Origin: Saprospiraceae bacterium
GTDB taxonomy: Bacteria > Bacteroidota > Bacteroidia > Chitinophagales > Saprospiraceae
Assembly (NCBI GenBank): GCA_027488135.1
Contig: JAIYCH010000094.1
Location: 1 to 64,000, forward strand
DNA length: 64,000 nt
Direction: 5' to 3'
In this document: positions 36,101 to 45,246 of the stretch, piece after piece
Layout: every line of letters begins with the position of its first letter
How positions within the stretch are numbered: position 1 is the stretch's first letter
Position numbers and translations under genes: made by a program
The notes under the pieces: model-generated
Seen by the model: the letters and a program-made list of their open reading frames with translations, nothing else
Told to the model about the DNA's origin: nothing
The model's database searches: none

Positions 36101-39100
36101 ATGTCCATATATTCCCCGCTGAGAATCTTTTTATCCGCCGGCATACTATTTGTTTTTTTTCCTCTATTTGGTCAATCCGATATTGAAGGAAAACTAAGCC
36201 AGGAGCTTGCTATGGAACTTAAAGAAGGACCGGAAGGCAAAAAATATAAAATTATTGTTATTTTAAGGGATCAGGTAGATGTAAATAAGTTGCAGGAACA
36301 GGTACTAAGAACTTTACCCACCAGAGATTTACAAATAAAGACCCTTCTGGATGCACTGCAACTCAAGGCAGACAGAACGCAGGAAAAATTAATTTCTGAC
36401 ATTGAGCAATCTCCTTTTTATTCGGCAAATAGTATAAAGAGATTTTGGATTGCCAATATTATCGCGTTAGAAGTAACCGCTCCATTGATTGATGAATTAC
36501 TTAAAAATCCTGAAATAGCTGGTATTGAAAAGGATGCAGAATTAGTTTCACATCATAAAGGAAGCATAAAAAAAACGAGCTTTGTACCCAATGGCAAAGA
36601 AATTGGTTTAACAGCTATAAATGCGCCGGCATTGTGGAAAATGGGCTATACCGGTTACGGCCGAAAGGTATTAGTCATTGACAACGGTCAGGATAATATG
36701 CATCCAGCCTTAAGAAACCAGTTTTTATATAACCATGTGCCATTATCACATGCCTACACTAGCCTGGAAACGCAAGATTATTGTTCTGAGCATGGTACCC
36801 ACGTTGCTGGCATCGTTGCTGGCTTAGACCGGTTAACCCGCGATACCATTGGCGTTGCCTATAATGCCAATTGGATGGGTGTTCCCCTTTCTTTGAAAAA
36901 TGCCGACGGGACGGAATGCAAGCTAAAGGCAGCTACTCAATCAGACGGTATTGGCGGCATGCAGTGGGCATTAAATCCAGATAGAAATAACAGTACCAGC
37001 CAGGATATCCCTGATGTCATTAATAATTCATGGGGGAGTCCTCCTGGTAAATTTAACGTTTCCAGTTGTTTTACCTCTGCCTATATAAACATTTTCACTA
37101 CCATACAGAATGCAGGCGTAGCTATCGTTTTTTCCTCCGGAAATGAAGGACCTGACTCTCTCACCATAAGTTTTCCTGCTGTGGTGGCCAATGATCTGGT
37201 TGTTCCCTTTTCCGTAGGTGCGGTCAACGCAAAAATTAGCGGTTTTCCAATCACCTCCTTTTCAGGAAGTGGCCCTTCTGTCTGCTTACCAAACAATGAA
37301 CCTTTAGGAATAAAGCCAGAAGTTGTGGCACCTGGACAAGAAATAAGAAGCGCCATAAATGGTAATAGTTACGGCTCTTTATCAGGTACTTCAATGGCTG
37401 CCCCACATGTTAGTGGAGCCATCCTTCTTTTAAAAGAGGCTTTTCCACAAGTTTCATCGGTTAGGCTTGCTAAAGCACTGTATGATTCTGCTATCGATTT
37501 AGGTGTAGCAGGGGAAGACAATAAGTATGGAAGAGGAATGATTGATGTTAAAGCAGCCTTTGATTTGTTAAAATTGCAAGGATTTACACCTGTTGAGCCA
37601 ATAAGTAGCCCTCAAAATATCTCCTTACTCGATGTAAAAACAAGAACAGAAAATTGTGGAAATCAATTCAGGGGAACCCTAACGATCCAGCATTCAGGTA
37701 CCGTTCCTGTTACAAAGTTCAATATTGTTCTAAAAAATGCTATAAATAGTGCGTTATTAAAGACCATTCCCTGGACTGGAATTATTTTACCTAATCAACG
37801 AATGGATATTGTGGTATCATCCATAGATTTACCAAGTGGTAAATACGATATTCAATTTGGCATTGAACTACCCAATGGAACGGCTGATTTGCGATTTTTG
37901 GATAACTATTTAAAATTACCCATATTGGTAAGTCCTGAACCTAATTTACCCTTAGCTTCAGCCGATGTGTCTATCCTTTGTAAAAACACCAAAGCGGTAC
38001 TGCGGGCAAAGGAAAATGAAAACGAAGAAATCCGTTGGTTCAATAGAGAATATGATGGAAGTCAAATAACAAAAGGAAAGGTTTTTCAAACAGGCCTTCT
38101 GACCTCGGATACAACCTTTTTCGCTGAACTGGTTTATTTGAAAAATCTGGGAATGGAAGACCCTGATCAAGGTGAAAAATCATTTTCAGAAACATCTGGC
38201 GGATTAGTATTCAATTGCCTCGCTCCATTTATTTTAAAACAAGTAACTGTTTATGCTGAATCAGTAGGTCCAAGAGGTTTTATTTTACGTTCGCCAGATG
38301 GAAAAATTCAGCAAAAAGTAATCAATATTCCAAAAATTGGTGAAAATATTGTTGTATTAAACTTTTCAGTGACGCCTGGCAATGGCTATAAATTAGAGAG
38401 ATCTCTTGGAAAAGGAATGGCCATTACCTCTACCCTATCTACTTTTCCCTACAGGGTTCCGGGCATTGTTGACCTTGTTTATTCAGACAATACAAATCCT
38501 AAGGTTTATCCTTATTTTTATAAATGGGTCATAGAATATGCCTCTGCCTGTGGTAGAGCGCCAGTCAGCACAAAAATCATTAATAGTACAAATAATATAG
38601 CTTTAAATTTTACACCTAACTCAGGAAGTTATCCATTAATAAATGGAAAAGCCAGTATTAATTTTAAAGGGACTGCAGTGGGAAGCTTACAGGTAAACTG
38701 GAATTTTGGTGACGGAAACTTAAGCAGCGAATTAAATCCGACGAATGAATACAAAGCCCCTGGTGAGTACGGTATAAGTTTCTCTGGTTCTACCCAGGAA
38801 GGATGCCAAATCACTACCTTAGGCTATATAAACATTACAGGAACGGCTACGACAAACAGAGAATTAGAATTGCCCTCAGGATCCCTGCAGATTTATCCAA
38901 ATCCCAATGAAGGTGTTTTTTATATCCAACCAAACTTCAGTAAAAGAACCCCTTTATTTGGGCGACTAGTCAGCGCTGAAGGTAAAGAAATAAGCAGTTT
39001 TAAGTGGGACAATGTGCTGGATTTGCCCTTTTTGGTTGAACTTAACCAGAAACTAATCCCAGGAACCTATTTTTGGTACTTTACCTCAGAAGGTAAAGTG

Positions 39101-39133
39101 GCTACCTTACCTATGATTATTCAGCAACCCTAA
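36101..39133 (+). CDS. Secreted S8 subtilisin-like protease with PKD-like and type A T9SS sorting domains
   Basis: 1010 residues. Signal peptide (about 1-24, ending LFGQS). An inhibitor_I9-like propeptide (YKIIVILRDQVDVNKLQEQ; about 45-150) is followed by the subtilase domain (about 180-490). The catalytic triad is Asp194 (VLVIDNG, where DTG or DSG is commoner), His231 (EHGTHVAG) and Ser431 (SGTSMAAPH), with the oxyanion Asn in INNSWGSP. A CARDB-like region and a PKD-like module (VNWNFGDGNLSSELNP) come next. The tail is a type A sorting domain (LQIYPNPNEGVFYI to the end). It should be secreted by the type IX system and attached to the surface. It ends with a 4-bp stop overlap with the ferredoxin gene. 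Confidence 0.94.
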   Translation: MSIYSPLRIFLSAGILFVFFPLFGQSDIEGKLSQELAMELKEGPEGKKYKIIVILRDQVDVNKLQEQVLRTLPTRDLQIKTLLDALQLKADRTQEKLISDIEQSPFYSANSIKRFWIANIIALEVTAPLIDELLKNPEIAGIEKDAELVSHHKGSIKKTSFVPNGKEIGLTAINAPALWKMGYTGYGRKVLVIDNGQDNMHPALRNQFLYNHVPLSHAYTSLETQDYCSEHGTHVAGIVAGLDRLTRDTIGVAYNANWMGVPLSLKNADGTECKLKAATQSDGIGGMQWALNPDRNNSTSQDIPDVINNSWGSPPGKFNVSSCFTSAYINIFTTIQNAGVAIVFSSGNEGPDSLTISFPAVVANDLVVPFSVGAVNAKISGFPITSFSGSGPSVCLPNNEPLGIKPEVVAPGQEIRSAINGNSYGSLSGTSMAAPHVSGAILLLKEAFPQVSSVRLAKALYDSAIDLGVAGEDNKYGRGMIDVKAAFDLLKLQGFTPVEPISSPQNISLLDVKTRTENCGNQFRGTLTIQHSGTVPVTKFNIVLKNAINSALLKTIPWTGIILPNQRMDIVVSSIDLPSGKYDIQFGIELPNGTADLRFLDNYLKLPILVSPEPNLPLASADVSILCKNTKAVLRAKENENEEIRWFNREYDGSQITKGKVFQTGLLTSDTTFFAELVYLKNLGMEDPDQGEKSFSETSGGLVFNCLAPFILKQVTVYAESVGPRGFILRSPDGKIQQKVINIPKIGENIVVLNFSVTPGNGYKLERSLGKGMAITSTLSTFPYRVPGIVDLVYSDNTNPKVYPYFYKWVIEYASACGRAPVSTKIINSTNNIALNFTPNSGSYPLINGKASINFKGTAVGSLQVNWNFGDGNLSSELNPTNEYKAPGEYGISFSGSTQEGCQITTLGYINITGTATTNRELELPSGSLQIYPNPNEGVFYIQPNFSKRTPLFGRLVSAEGKEISSFKWDNVLDLPFLVELNQKLIPGTYFWYFTSEGKVATLPMIIQQP

Positions 39134-39456
39134 TTTCCTTCGGGTGCCAACTGTACTTTAAGTCCTTCCATGGCAGGTCTTAACGGCAGTTGGCACCCCA
39201 GCCTTGAGTTATCTTTCACAAAAAAGGCCTGATCCAACATATTTTCTTCGTCCTCGCCCATTGTAGGAAGATCGTTATCTGACAAAACATATACATGGCA
39301 GGTTGAACAAAGCGCCATACCACCGCAAGTACCTTGCACTGGTAGCTCATAAGCTTTACATAACTCCATTAAATTCATATTCATATCCAACGGTCCTTCC
39401 AATAAATGTTCACCGCCTTCCCTGTCAACCAAGGTTATATTCACACTATTATCCAT
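39130..39456 (-). CDS. [2Fe-2S] ferredoxin (adrenodoxin-like)
   Basis: 108 residues. The cluster ligands are arranged C-x5-C-x2-C in GTCGGMALCSTCHVYV with the fourth Cys in RLGCQLPL, the vertebrate-type/adrenodoxin pattern also found in ISC ferredoxins. The N-terminal sheet (INITLVDREGGEHLLEGPLD, in part NITLVDREGGEHLLEG) is normal. It carries single electrons, perhaps to an oxygenase or to iron-sulfur assembly; no partner gene is next to it. ATG at 39456. Confidence 0.93.
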   Translation of the reverse strand: MDNSVNITLVDREGGEHLLEGPLDMNMNLMELCKAYELPVQGTCGGMALCSTCHVYVLSDNDLPTMGEDEENMLDQAFFVKDNSRLGCQLPLRPAMEGLKVQLAPEGN

Positions 39457-39474
39457 AATTCACATTTTGAGAGA

Positions 39475-39482
39475 CAAAAATA
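39475..39482 (-). promoter_or_regulatory. Candidate -7 element TATTTTTG for the ferredoxin gene
   Basis: The minus strand reads TATTTTTG 18 bp before the ferredoxin ATG, the same octamer as in the rplS and rpoD promoters; no TTG at the right distance is seen. Confidence 0.4.
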
Positions 39483-39497
39483 ATATAATACACCTAT

Positions 39498-40130
39498 TTA
39501 TCTCATTTTTAAACAGGCGACTACCAAATCTTTGATATTTCCATATTTAGGATATACCTCTTCGTTCAAAAATTCCTGAGGATCTACCCAGCGTGCCTCC
39601 TCAATATCTTCTTCCAATTGAGGCGTCAAATTGATATCTGAGGTATGCATGTCATACCAATACGTTTTTTTTAAAATACGATTTTTTTGTTTGTACGTGT
39701 GCCAGGTCTGGGTAATTTCGTGTGAGATGGACAGATTAACAACACCTGTTTCCTCCTGTACTTCTCTTATCGCAGCTATATCGGGCGTTTCACCCGCATC
39801 TATTTTACCCTTGGGCAAATCCCAGCTATTTCTTCTGTAAATAACCAATAATTGACCCATTTGATTGAATACACAGCCTCCAGCTGCTTCAATTATTATA
39901 AACAGGGATTGAAAATCAGCTTTCATTTTTTCAAAATCAGGATAGAAGAGAGTGATTGCGTCAAAGCGACCACCTTTTTCTAAAGCATCCACGTAATTTA
40001 ACAAAAAGCGCTTATTCCCTTGATAAAGAGTTATCAGATGAGCATCAGGGACAGATGGAAAATCTAAGATATTATTTCCTTCTGCTAAAATCAATGGACG
40101 ATCGTTAATATAGATTTTGTAAGTTTGCAT
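39498..40130 (-). CDS. Nudix hydrolase
   Basis: 210 residues from the ATG at 40130; the longer reading (to 40223) would run well into pyrE and adds a meaningless stretch. The Nudix box is complete, G-x5-E-x7-REVQEETGV (GKIDAGETPDIAAIREVQEE), about 120-142. It is preceded by the usual DLPKGK. The first 90 residues are an extra N-terminal domain (YKIYINDRPLILAEGNNI) not found in minimal MutT proteins. It hydrolyses some nucleoside-diphosphate-linked compound; the substrate cannot be told. Its start lies 14 bp from the divergent pyrE start. Confidence 0.9.
   Translation of the reverse strand: MQTYKIYINDRPLILAEGNNILDFPSVPDAHLITLYQGNKRFLLNYVDALEKGGRFDAITLFYPDFEKMKADFQSLFIIIEAAGGCVFNQMGQLLVIYRRNSWDLPKGKIDAGETPDIAAIREVQEETGVVNLSISHEITQTWHTYKQKNRILKKTYWYDMHTSDINLTPQLEEDIEEARWVDPQEFLNEEVYPKYGNIKDLVVACLKMR
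40120..40127 (+). promoter_or_regulatory. Candidate -7 element TAAGTTTG for pyrE, inside the Nudix gene
   Basis: TAAGTTTG matches TAnnTTTG and ends 17 bp before the pyrE ATG. It falls on the first codons of the divergent Nudix gene. No TTG box at 19-21 bp is seen upstream. Confidence 0.4.
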
Positions 40131-40144
40131 AAAATTAATTAAAC

Positions 40145-40801
40145 ATGGAAAAGGAAACAGCGGCAAAGGTTGCCACCTATTTATTGCAAATAAACGCAAT
40201 AAAATTGGATTCTCAAAAACCATTTACCTGGGCTTCTGGTCTTAGATCCCCTATTTATTGCGATAACAGATTAAGTTTATCTTTTCCTCAAGTAAGAACA
40301 TTTTTAAAAAATAGCCTGGTACAAGCGACCAAATTATTTCCTGATTTTGACAGAGTTGCTGGTGTTGCCACTGCTGGTATTCCCCATGGCACCTTAGTTG
40401 CCGATGCTTTAGAGCTACCATTTTTGTATATACGAGAAAAACCTAAATCTCATGGGCGGCAAAATCAAATTGAAGGAGAGGTAAAAGAAGGAGCTAGAAT
40501 ATTACTTATCGAGGATTTAATTTCAACCGGAGGAAGCAGTTTGCAAGCAGTTAGAGCGGCACGGGAGGCAAATATGGAAGTAGTTGGCGTTTTAGCGCTT
40601 TTCAGTTATGGTTTCCCTGAAGCCGCCGACGCATTTGCAAAAGAAAATTGCCCCTTAATTACCTTAAGTAATTATTCGGTTTTATTGAGGGAAGCAACCA
40701 AATTAAACTATATATCTGAGGAGGAAGCAGGTATTTTAGGAAACTGGTCAAATAATCCACAAAAATGGAGTGATACATTTAACCAAAACAGTCAAAACTA
40801 A
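40145..40801 (+). CDS. pyrE: Orotate phosphoribosyltransferase
   Basis: 218 residues. It joins orotate to PRPP to give OMP in pyrimidine synthesis. The PRPP-binding motif is ILLIEDLISTGGSS (about 119-132), and the flexible-loop block REKPKSHGRQNQIEG and the substrate block FTWASGLRSPIYCDNR are typical. Full length, ATG start. No other pyr genes are adjacent. The M42 peptidase gene follows on the same strand 58 bp later. Confidence 0.97.
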   Translation: MEKETAAKVATYLLQINAIKLDSQKPFTWASGLRSPIYCDNRLSLSFPQVRTFLKNSLVQATKLFPDFDRVAGVATAGIPHGTLVADALELPFLYIREKPKSHGRQNQIEGEVKEGARILLIEDLISTGGSSLQAVRAAREANMEVVGVLALFSYGFPEAADAFAKENCPLITLSNYSVLLREATKLNYISEEEAGILGNWSNNPQKWSDTFNQNSQN

Positions 40802-40859
40802 AACTTTATTTTCCTACCTTTACTGTTCATTTTTTAGTTCACCTTTTTGCCTAATTACC

Positions 40860-41939
40860 ATGTCAATTATTTTGGAAAGCTCCAATGCATTTTTAAAAGA
40901 TTATCTAAATAATGCATCTCCTACAGGCTTTGAATCGGAAGGTCAAAAGTTATGGCTCAAATATATTGAGCCATTCGTAGATGAATCTTTTATAGATAAT
41001 TACGGAACTGCTTACGGTGTTATAAATCCTGGAAGCGATTTTAGAGTTATGATTGAGGGTCATGCTGATGAAATTTCCTGGTTTGTTAACTACATTTCTC
41101 CTGAAGGTTTCCTTCAAGTAATACGAAATGGTGGCTCTGATCATATCATAGCTCCCTCTAAAAAAGTTAATATTCATACTGAAAAAGGTTATATAAAAGG
41201 CGTTTTTGGTTGGCCTGCCATACATACCCGCCACGGAGAAGAAGCTAATCTTTCCCCTAAATTAGATAATATTTTCATTGACGTTGGCGCTAAAAATAAG
41301 GAGGAGGTTCTTGAAATGGGCATTCATGTAGGTTGTGTAATAACTTATGAGGATGAGATGAGCATTTTAAATAACCGCTATTATGTAGGGCGTGCGCTGG
41401 ATAATCGTATCGGTGGATTTTGCATTGCTGAAGTTGCCCGATTATTGAAAGAAAATAATGTAAAACTACCTTTTTCTCTATACGTGGTCAATTCCGTTCA
41501 AGAGGAAATTGGATTAAGGGGTGCTGAAATGATAGCACATACAATTAAACCTCATGTTGCCATTATTACCGATGTTACGCATGATACCCATACACCTCTT
41601 ATGAATAAGAAAAAACTGGGTGATGTTCAATCCGGTTTAGGCCCTTCAGTAACTTATGCGCCAGCTGTTCATAATAAATTACTGAAACTGATTATTCAAG
41701 CAGCAGAAGATAATAACATTCCTATTCAAAGACAGGCATCATCCAGGGTGACTGGAACCGATACTGACGCCATTGCCTATTCGAACGGAGGTGTACCTTC
41801 TGCTCTTATTTCATTGCCTCTTAGATATATGCATACTACTGTTGAAATGGCAAATATCGAGGATGTTGAAAATGTCATTCTACTCATTTATCAAAGTCTT
41901 CTCAAGATTGAACACAACCACAATTTTAAGTATTTCTAA
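40860..41939 (+). CDS. M42-family metallo-aminopeptidase
   Basis: 359 residues from the ATG at 40860; the longer reading starts inside pyrE and adds 30 unrelated residues. The binuclear metal site of M42/glutamyl-aminopeptidase-like enzymes is visible: His in IEGHADEISW, Asp in RALDNRIGGF, Glu-Glu in SVQEEIGLRGA, Asp in ITDVTHDTHTP and the last His in RYMHTTVEMA. SPTGFESEGQKLW is the family opening. It is a cytoplasmic dodecameric-type peptidase that trims short peptides. Probably cotranscribed with pyrE. Confidence 0.93.
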   Translation: MSIILESSNAFLKDYLNNASPTGFESEGQKLWLKYIEPFVDESFIDNYGTAYGVINPGSDFRVMIEGHADEISWFVNYISPEGFLQVIRNGGSDHIIAPSKKVNIHTEKGYIKGVFGWPAIHTRHGEEANLSPKLDNIFIDVGAKNKEEVLEMGIHVGCVITYEDEMSILNNRYYVGRALDNRIGGFCIAEVARLLKENNVKLPFSLYVVNSVQEEIGLRGAEMIAHTIKPHVAIITDVTHDTHTPLMNKKKLGDVQSGLGPSVTYAPAVHNKLLKLIIQAAEDNNIPIQRQASSRVTGTDTDAIAYSNGGVPSALISLPLRYMHTTVEMANIEDVENVILLIYQSLLKIEHNHNFKYF

Positions 41940-41996
41940 CTTTTTGACATAAGGTTGCATAGATAGGTTTTATTGGGGAAATTCTGTTGCCTGGGG

Positions 41997-42068
41997 CCAA
42001 AAAGATCAATATAACATTTGTGCCGCCAGGGACCAAAAAGATCAATATAACATTTGTGCCGCCAGGGG
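41997..42068. repeat. Two exact tandem copies of a 36-bp unit, with a degenerate third
   Basis: The unit runs from CCAAAAAGATC to GCCGCCAGGG. Copies at 41997-42032 and 42033-42068 are identical except for the last base. The following 36 bases (42069-42104) keep parts of the pattern: CTAAATTGACTATA for the start and ACCCCGCTAGGG for the end. A truncated end (GTTGCCTGGGG) precedes copy 1. There is no spacer between copies, so this is a tandem array, not CRISPR. Confidence 0.9.
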
Positions 42069-42104
42069 CTAAATTGACTATAGACATGTAACCCCGCTAG
42101 GGTC

Positions 42105-42250
42105 AGGTCATACAGAGGGTGAATTTTTGACGCGGTGTTTGCAGGGTTCTGCGCAGTGTTTCGCAGAGGCGAGCGGACAAATTTCGCAGCAAAGGGTATA
42201 GCCCTACCATCTTCGTAACATTAAGGCCTTGCCATCTCACTTTCCATACA
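42105..42250. repeat. Rest of the gene-free stretch after the tandem repeat
   Basis: No gene is visible. It holds a GC-richer segment (about 42128-42190) with repeated GCAGNGTT/TTCGCAG words and an inverted pair TCTGCG/CGCAGA (TCTGCGCAGTGTTTCGCAGA). This looks like a fragment of a dispersed intergenic element. The composition contrasts with the AT-rich flanks. Confidence 0.4.
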
Positions 42251-42982
42251 TCAACTAAGATCAAATAGATTTTGAATTCCCGGGGTTCTAATACAGGTAA
42301 AGCCCTCAGCAAAAGTAAAGCCAGCCTCACGACCATAGCTTCTGGCTTTAGCCGTTAAAAACTCCAGAAAATCAGGACCTGAAATAGGCGTTTCCATTTC
42401 CTTTTTGTATTCCAGCGATGTGGGCAGATAAAATTGGGAGGTAAAAGTCTTCACCAGATTTAATTTCTCCTCCATGAAATCACTTATATCCACGACAAAG
42501 TCTGCTTTAAGATTACGATCCTGGATATAGTGATAAACATTCGCAGGTCTCCAGGCCAATTGTTCTTTATCATCTAATGTTGTAGATATTTTAGCCAGTC
42601 CAGAATAAAAACAGGCATCGGCTACCATTTTTGCGGCTCTTCCATGATCAGGATGTCGGTCATGAACGGCATTTAGCAAAACCAATGTAGGTCTAAAGCG
42701 TCGAATAACTTCAATCAACTTAAGTTGATTTTCTATATTATCCTGAAAAAAGCCATCGGCCATATCCAGGTTATGTCTAAATTGGGCCCCCATTTTTTTC
42801 ATAGCATTGAGTGCCTCTACGGTCCTGATATCAGCTGTTCCTCTTGTCCCGAGTTCACCACGGGTTAGATCAACAAGCCCCACTTTGAAACCCATGGCAA
42901 TATGTTTCAGTAAAGTCCCGCTACAACCGAGTTCGACATCATCTGGATGAACACCAAAAGCAAGAATATCAATCATTTCCAT
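42251..42982 (-). CDS. bshB1: Bacillithiol biosynthesis deacetylase BshB1
   Basis: 243 residues. It removes the acetyl group from N-acetylglucosaminyl-malate to give glucosaminyl-malate, the second step of bacillithiol synthesis. The zinc site of the LmbE/PIG-L fold is present: AFGVHPDDVELGCSG (HPDD at 12-15) and NAVHDRHPDHGRA. The BshB1-type blocks LTRGELGTRGT and TPISGPDFLE are also there. It follows the amidohydrolase gene with no gap, so the two are one operon. bshA and bshC are not in the window. The thiol would serve redox balance, and the YfiT-like gene at the window start may use it. Confidence 0.94.
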   Translation of the reverse strand: MEMIDILAFGVHPDDVELGCSGTLLKHIAMGFKVGLVDLTRGELGTRGTADIRTVEALNAMKKMGAQFRHNLDMADGFFQDNIENQLKLIEVIRRFRPTLVLLNAVHDRHPDHGRAAKMVADACFYSGLAKISTTLDDKEQLAWRPANVYHYIQDRNLKADFVVDISDFMEEKLNLVKTFTSQFYLPTSLEYKKEMETPISGPDFLEFLTAKARSYGREAGFTFAEGFTCIRTPGIQNLFDLS

Positions 42983-44704
42983 TTATTTACGATATTTTAT
43001 TTCCCCACCGACAATGGTCATTAAAACCTTAGTATTAAGAATATCTTCATCTGAACAGGTTAGTAAATTATTTGAAAGCACCACCATATCAGCTAATTTT
43101 CCAATAGCTAAAGAACCTTTGTCATTTTCCTCAAAAGCGGCAAAAGCATTCCAAAGGGTGTAAGAAGAAATAGCTTCTTTTCTGGTCATGCGCTGTTCCG
43201 GAAAGAATTCAAATCCAGTATCAGCTCTTTTCCGGGTAACAGAGGCATAAAAACAAGCAATAGGGTCAATTTCCTCAACGGGCACATCGGTACCATTTGC
43301 AATTAATGCGCCATTATCAATGAGGGACCGCCAAGGATATGCACCGGTTCGAGAACGCTCTACACCAAGGCGTTTTACTACAAAGGGGGCGTCAGAGGTA
43401 CAATGAATCCCTTGCATGGAGGCAATAATTCCCCATTTTTTAAATCTTGGTATATCTAATGTATCTAGATGCTGAGCGTGTTCCATTCTCCATCGGGGCG
43501 ATTCTTTACCCTTCATTTGAATAATTTTCTGTTCAAAAATATCCAATACTTCCTTATTTGCTCTATCTCCAATGGCGTGAACACAAAATTGTAATTGGTG
43601 TTTAGCCGCCAGATTGGCTATTTTATCTACTTCCTCCAATGGGGTGGTATTTTGACCTGAAAAACCGTATTTGTCAGCGTAAGGCTTAAGTAACCAAGCA
43701 CCAAAAGCGCCTAAAGCGCCATCAACTTCTGATTTAATGGCCCTAACAGTAAAATGATAATCACCAAGGTTTAACCAGGGAAAACCATTTAATTTTCCAT
43801 CCATGTCATCATAACTCTCTCTGATCATGGCCCAAAGTCGAATATCCATCTTTCCTGATTCGGCCCATTCTCTCAACCATTGAAGTTCTTTAAATTTTGT
43901 TCCCGCGTCTTGAAAAGAAGTAATCCCATTTTTCAAACATTCTTTTTGCGCTAATTCAAGCCCTTCAAACCAAATTTTTTTTTGCCGTTCGGGTTCTAAA
44001 GACTTTAAATAATCTTGGTAAGAACCAGAAACCAGATTCATGGCTCTTTCTTCGAAAACACCAATAGCTTCACCATCCAAATCCCTAACTATCTCTCCGC
44101 CTAAAGGATTTGGTGATTCCTTTGAAATACCGGCTTCTTTCATTGCTCTTTCATTGGCGAAAACCGCGTGCCCGCTCGCATGTCTCAAAAGAACAGGATT
44201 ATTTGGAGAAATAGCACTTAACTCATCATGAAAAGGATAACCAAGAACATTATTCAGTGGAATTTTATCCCATTTTTCCTGATGCCAGCCTCGTCCAACA
44301 ATCCACTCGCCCGGCTTAGCTGTTTTCACTTTTTCCCCCACCAACTTAATCACATCGTCCCATGATTTGGAATGTAAGAAATTAAGATTTTGAAGCCCCT
44401 CTCCAAATCCTCCAAAATGACCATGCCCCTCAATAAAGCCAGGCATTACAAAAGAATTTTTCAGATCTATAATTTTTGTATCTGCATTTTTATATTTTTC
44501 TATTATATTTTTATCTCCCAAACCAATTATTCTATGATTGCTTATGGCGATGACAGATGCCGACGGCTTCAAAGAATCAACCGTATAAATATTACCATTG
44601 ATAAAAATAACATCGGCATAGGTACTTTCTTTTTTACAACTCCAAAGGAAAGCGAAAAATAATACAATAAACGAAAAATAGAATAATGTCCGCATAACGC
44701 TCAT
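42983..44704 (-). CDS. YtcJ-like amidohydrolase, lipoprotein
   Basis: 573 residues. The N-terminal hydrophobic stretch ends in a lipobox (FLWSC, Cys about 23) followed by KKES, so it is probably a lipoprotein. It belongs to the YtcJ/amidohydrolase_3 branch: ADVIFINGNIYTVD opening, metal motif FIEGHGHFGGFG, then WRMEHAQH, CVHAIGDRANKEVLD and NGTDVPVEEIDP. A zinc-dependent hydrolysis of C-N bonds on the periplasmic or surface side is expected; the substrate is unknown. It shares an operon with bshB1 but has no obvious thiol link. Confidence 0.92.
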   Translation of the reverse strand: MSVMRTLFYFSFIVLFFAFLWSCKKESTYADVIFINGNIYTVDSLKPSASVIAISNHRIIGLGDKNIIEKYKNADTKIIDLKNSFVMPGFIEGHGHFGGFGEGLQNLNFLHSKSWDDVIKLVGEKVKTAKPGEWIVGRGWHQEKWDKIPLNNVLGYPFHDELSAISPNNPVLLRHASGHAVFANERAMKEAGISKESPNPLGGEIVRDLDGEAIGVFEERAMNLVSGSYQDYLKSLEPERQKKIWFEGLELAQKECLKNGITSFQDAGTKFKELQWLREWAESGKMDIRLWAMIRESYDDMDGKLNGFPWLNLGDYHFTVRAIKSEVDGALGAFGAWLLKPYADKYGFSGQNTTPLEEVDKIANLAAKHQLQFCVHAIGDRANKEVLDIFEQKIIQMKGKESPRWRMEHAQHLDTLDIPRFKKWGIIASMQGIHCTSDAPFVVKRLGVERSRTGAYPWRSLIDNGALIANGTDVPVEEIDPIACFYASVTRKRADTGFEFFPEQRMTRKEAISSYTLWNAFAAFEENDKGSLAIGKLADMVVLSNNLLTCSDEDILNTKVLMTIVGGEIKYRK

Positions 44705-44784
44705 TTTAGAAAAATTAATGAAAGAATAAACAGATTAAAACCAGAAAAATAAATTAGATTAGCTAATGTATAAAAAAAAACACT

Positions 44785-45246
44785 ATGTCTGTAATTATTA
44801 GAACGGCAACCTTCAAAGATCTTCCATTTATTCATAACCTTGTCAGGGAATTGGCTATATATGAAAAGGAAGAAAATGAATTTACGGCAACTTTGGCAAT
44901 GTACGAAAATGATTTCACGGAAAATGTATTTCAATCTATTGTAGCCGATGTACAGGGAGAAATTGTTGGAATGGTTCTCTATTATTTGACCTATTCCACC
45001 TGGAAGGGTAAAATGATGTACTTAGAAGATTTCGTTGTCAATGAAAAATTTAGAGGCAAGGGTATTGGTAAATTACTTTATGATGCATTTATTCAAGAGG
45101 CAAAAGATAAAAATTGTATGTTAGCAAAATGGCAGGTTTTAGATTGGAATGAACCAGCCGTTCAATTTTATACGCATAATAATGCCATTTTAGAGAAAAA
45201 CTGGTGGAACTGTAAAGTTTTTTTTAATAAAAGCAAGGATTTTTGA
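44785..45246 (+). CDS. GNAT-family N-acetyltransferase (SSAT-like)
   Basis: 153 residues. The acetyl-CoA-binding motif is FRGKGIGKLLYDAF. MMYLEDFVVNEKFRGKG and the later KWQVLDWNEPAVQFYTHNNA follow the spermidine/spermine N1-acetyltransferase-like subgroup, which also acylates thialysine and other amines. No signal peptide. It diverges from the amidohydrolase gene across 80 bp of A-rich DNA and ends before a strong terminator. The substrate is open. Confidence 0.9.
   Translation: MSVIIRTATFKDLPFIHNLVRELAIYEKEENEFTATLAMYENDFTENVFQSIVADVQGEIVGMVLYYLTYSTWKGKMMYLEDFVVNEKFRGKGIGKLLYDAFIQEAKDKNCMLAKWQVLDWNEPAVQFYTHNNAILEKNWWNCKVFFNKSKDF

Noticed and set aside
41997-42104. CRISPR-like array, because the repeat unit is 36 bp long
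   Set aside because: The copies abut with no spacer, only two are exact, and no cas gene is in the window.
42103-42336. 77-codon minus-strand frame in the repeat-bearing spacer, running into bshB1
   Set aside because: Two thirds of it lies in repeat sequence and the rest is the wrong frame of bshB1; no family pattern.
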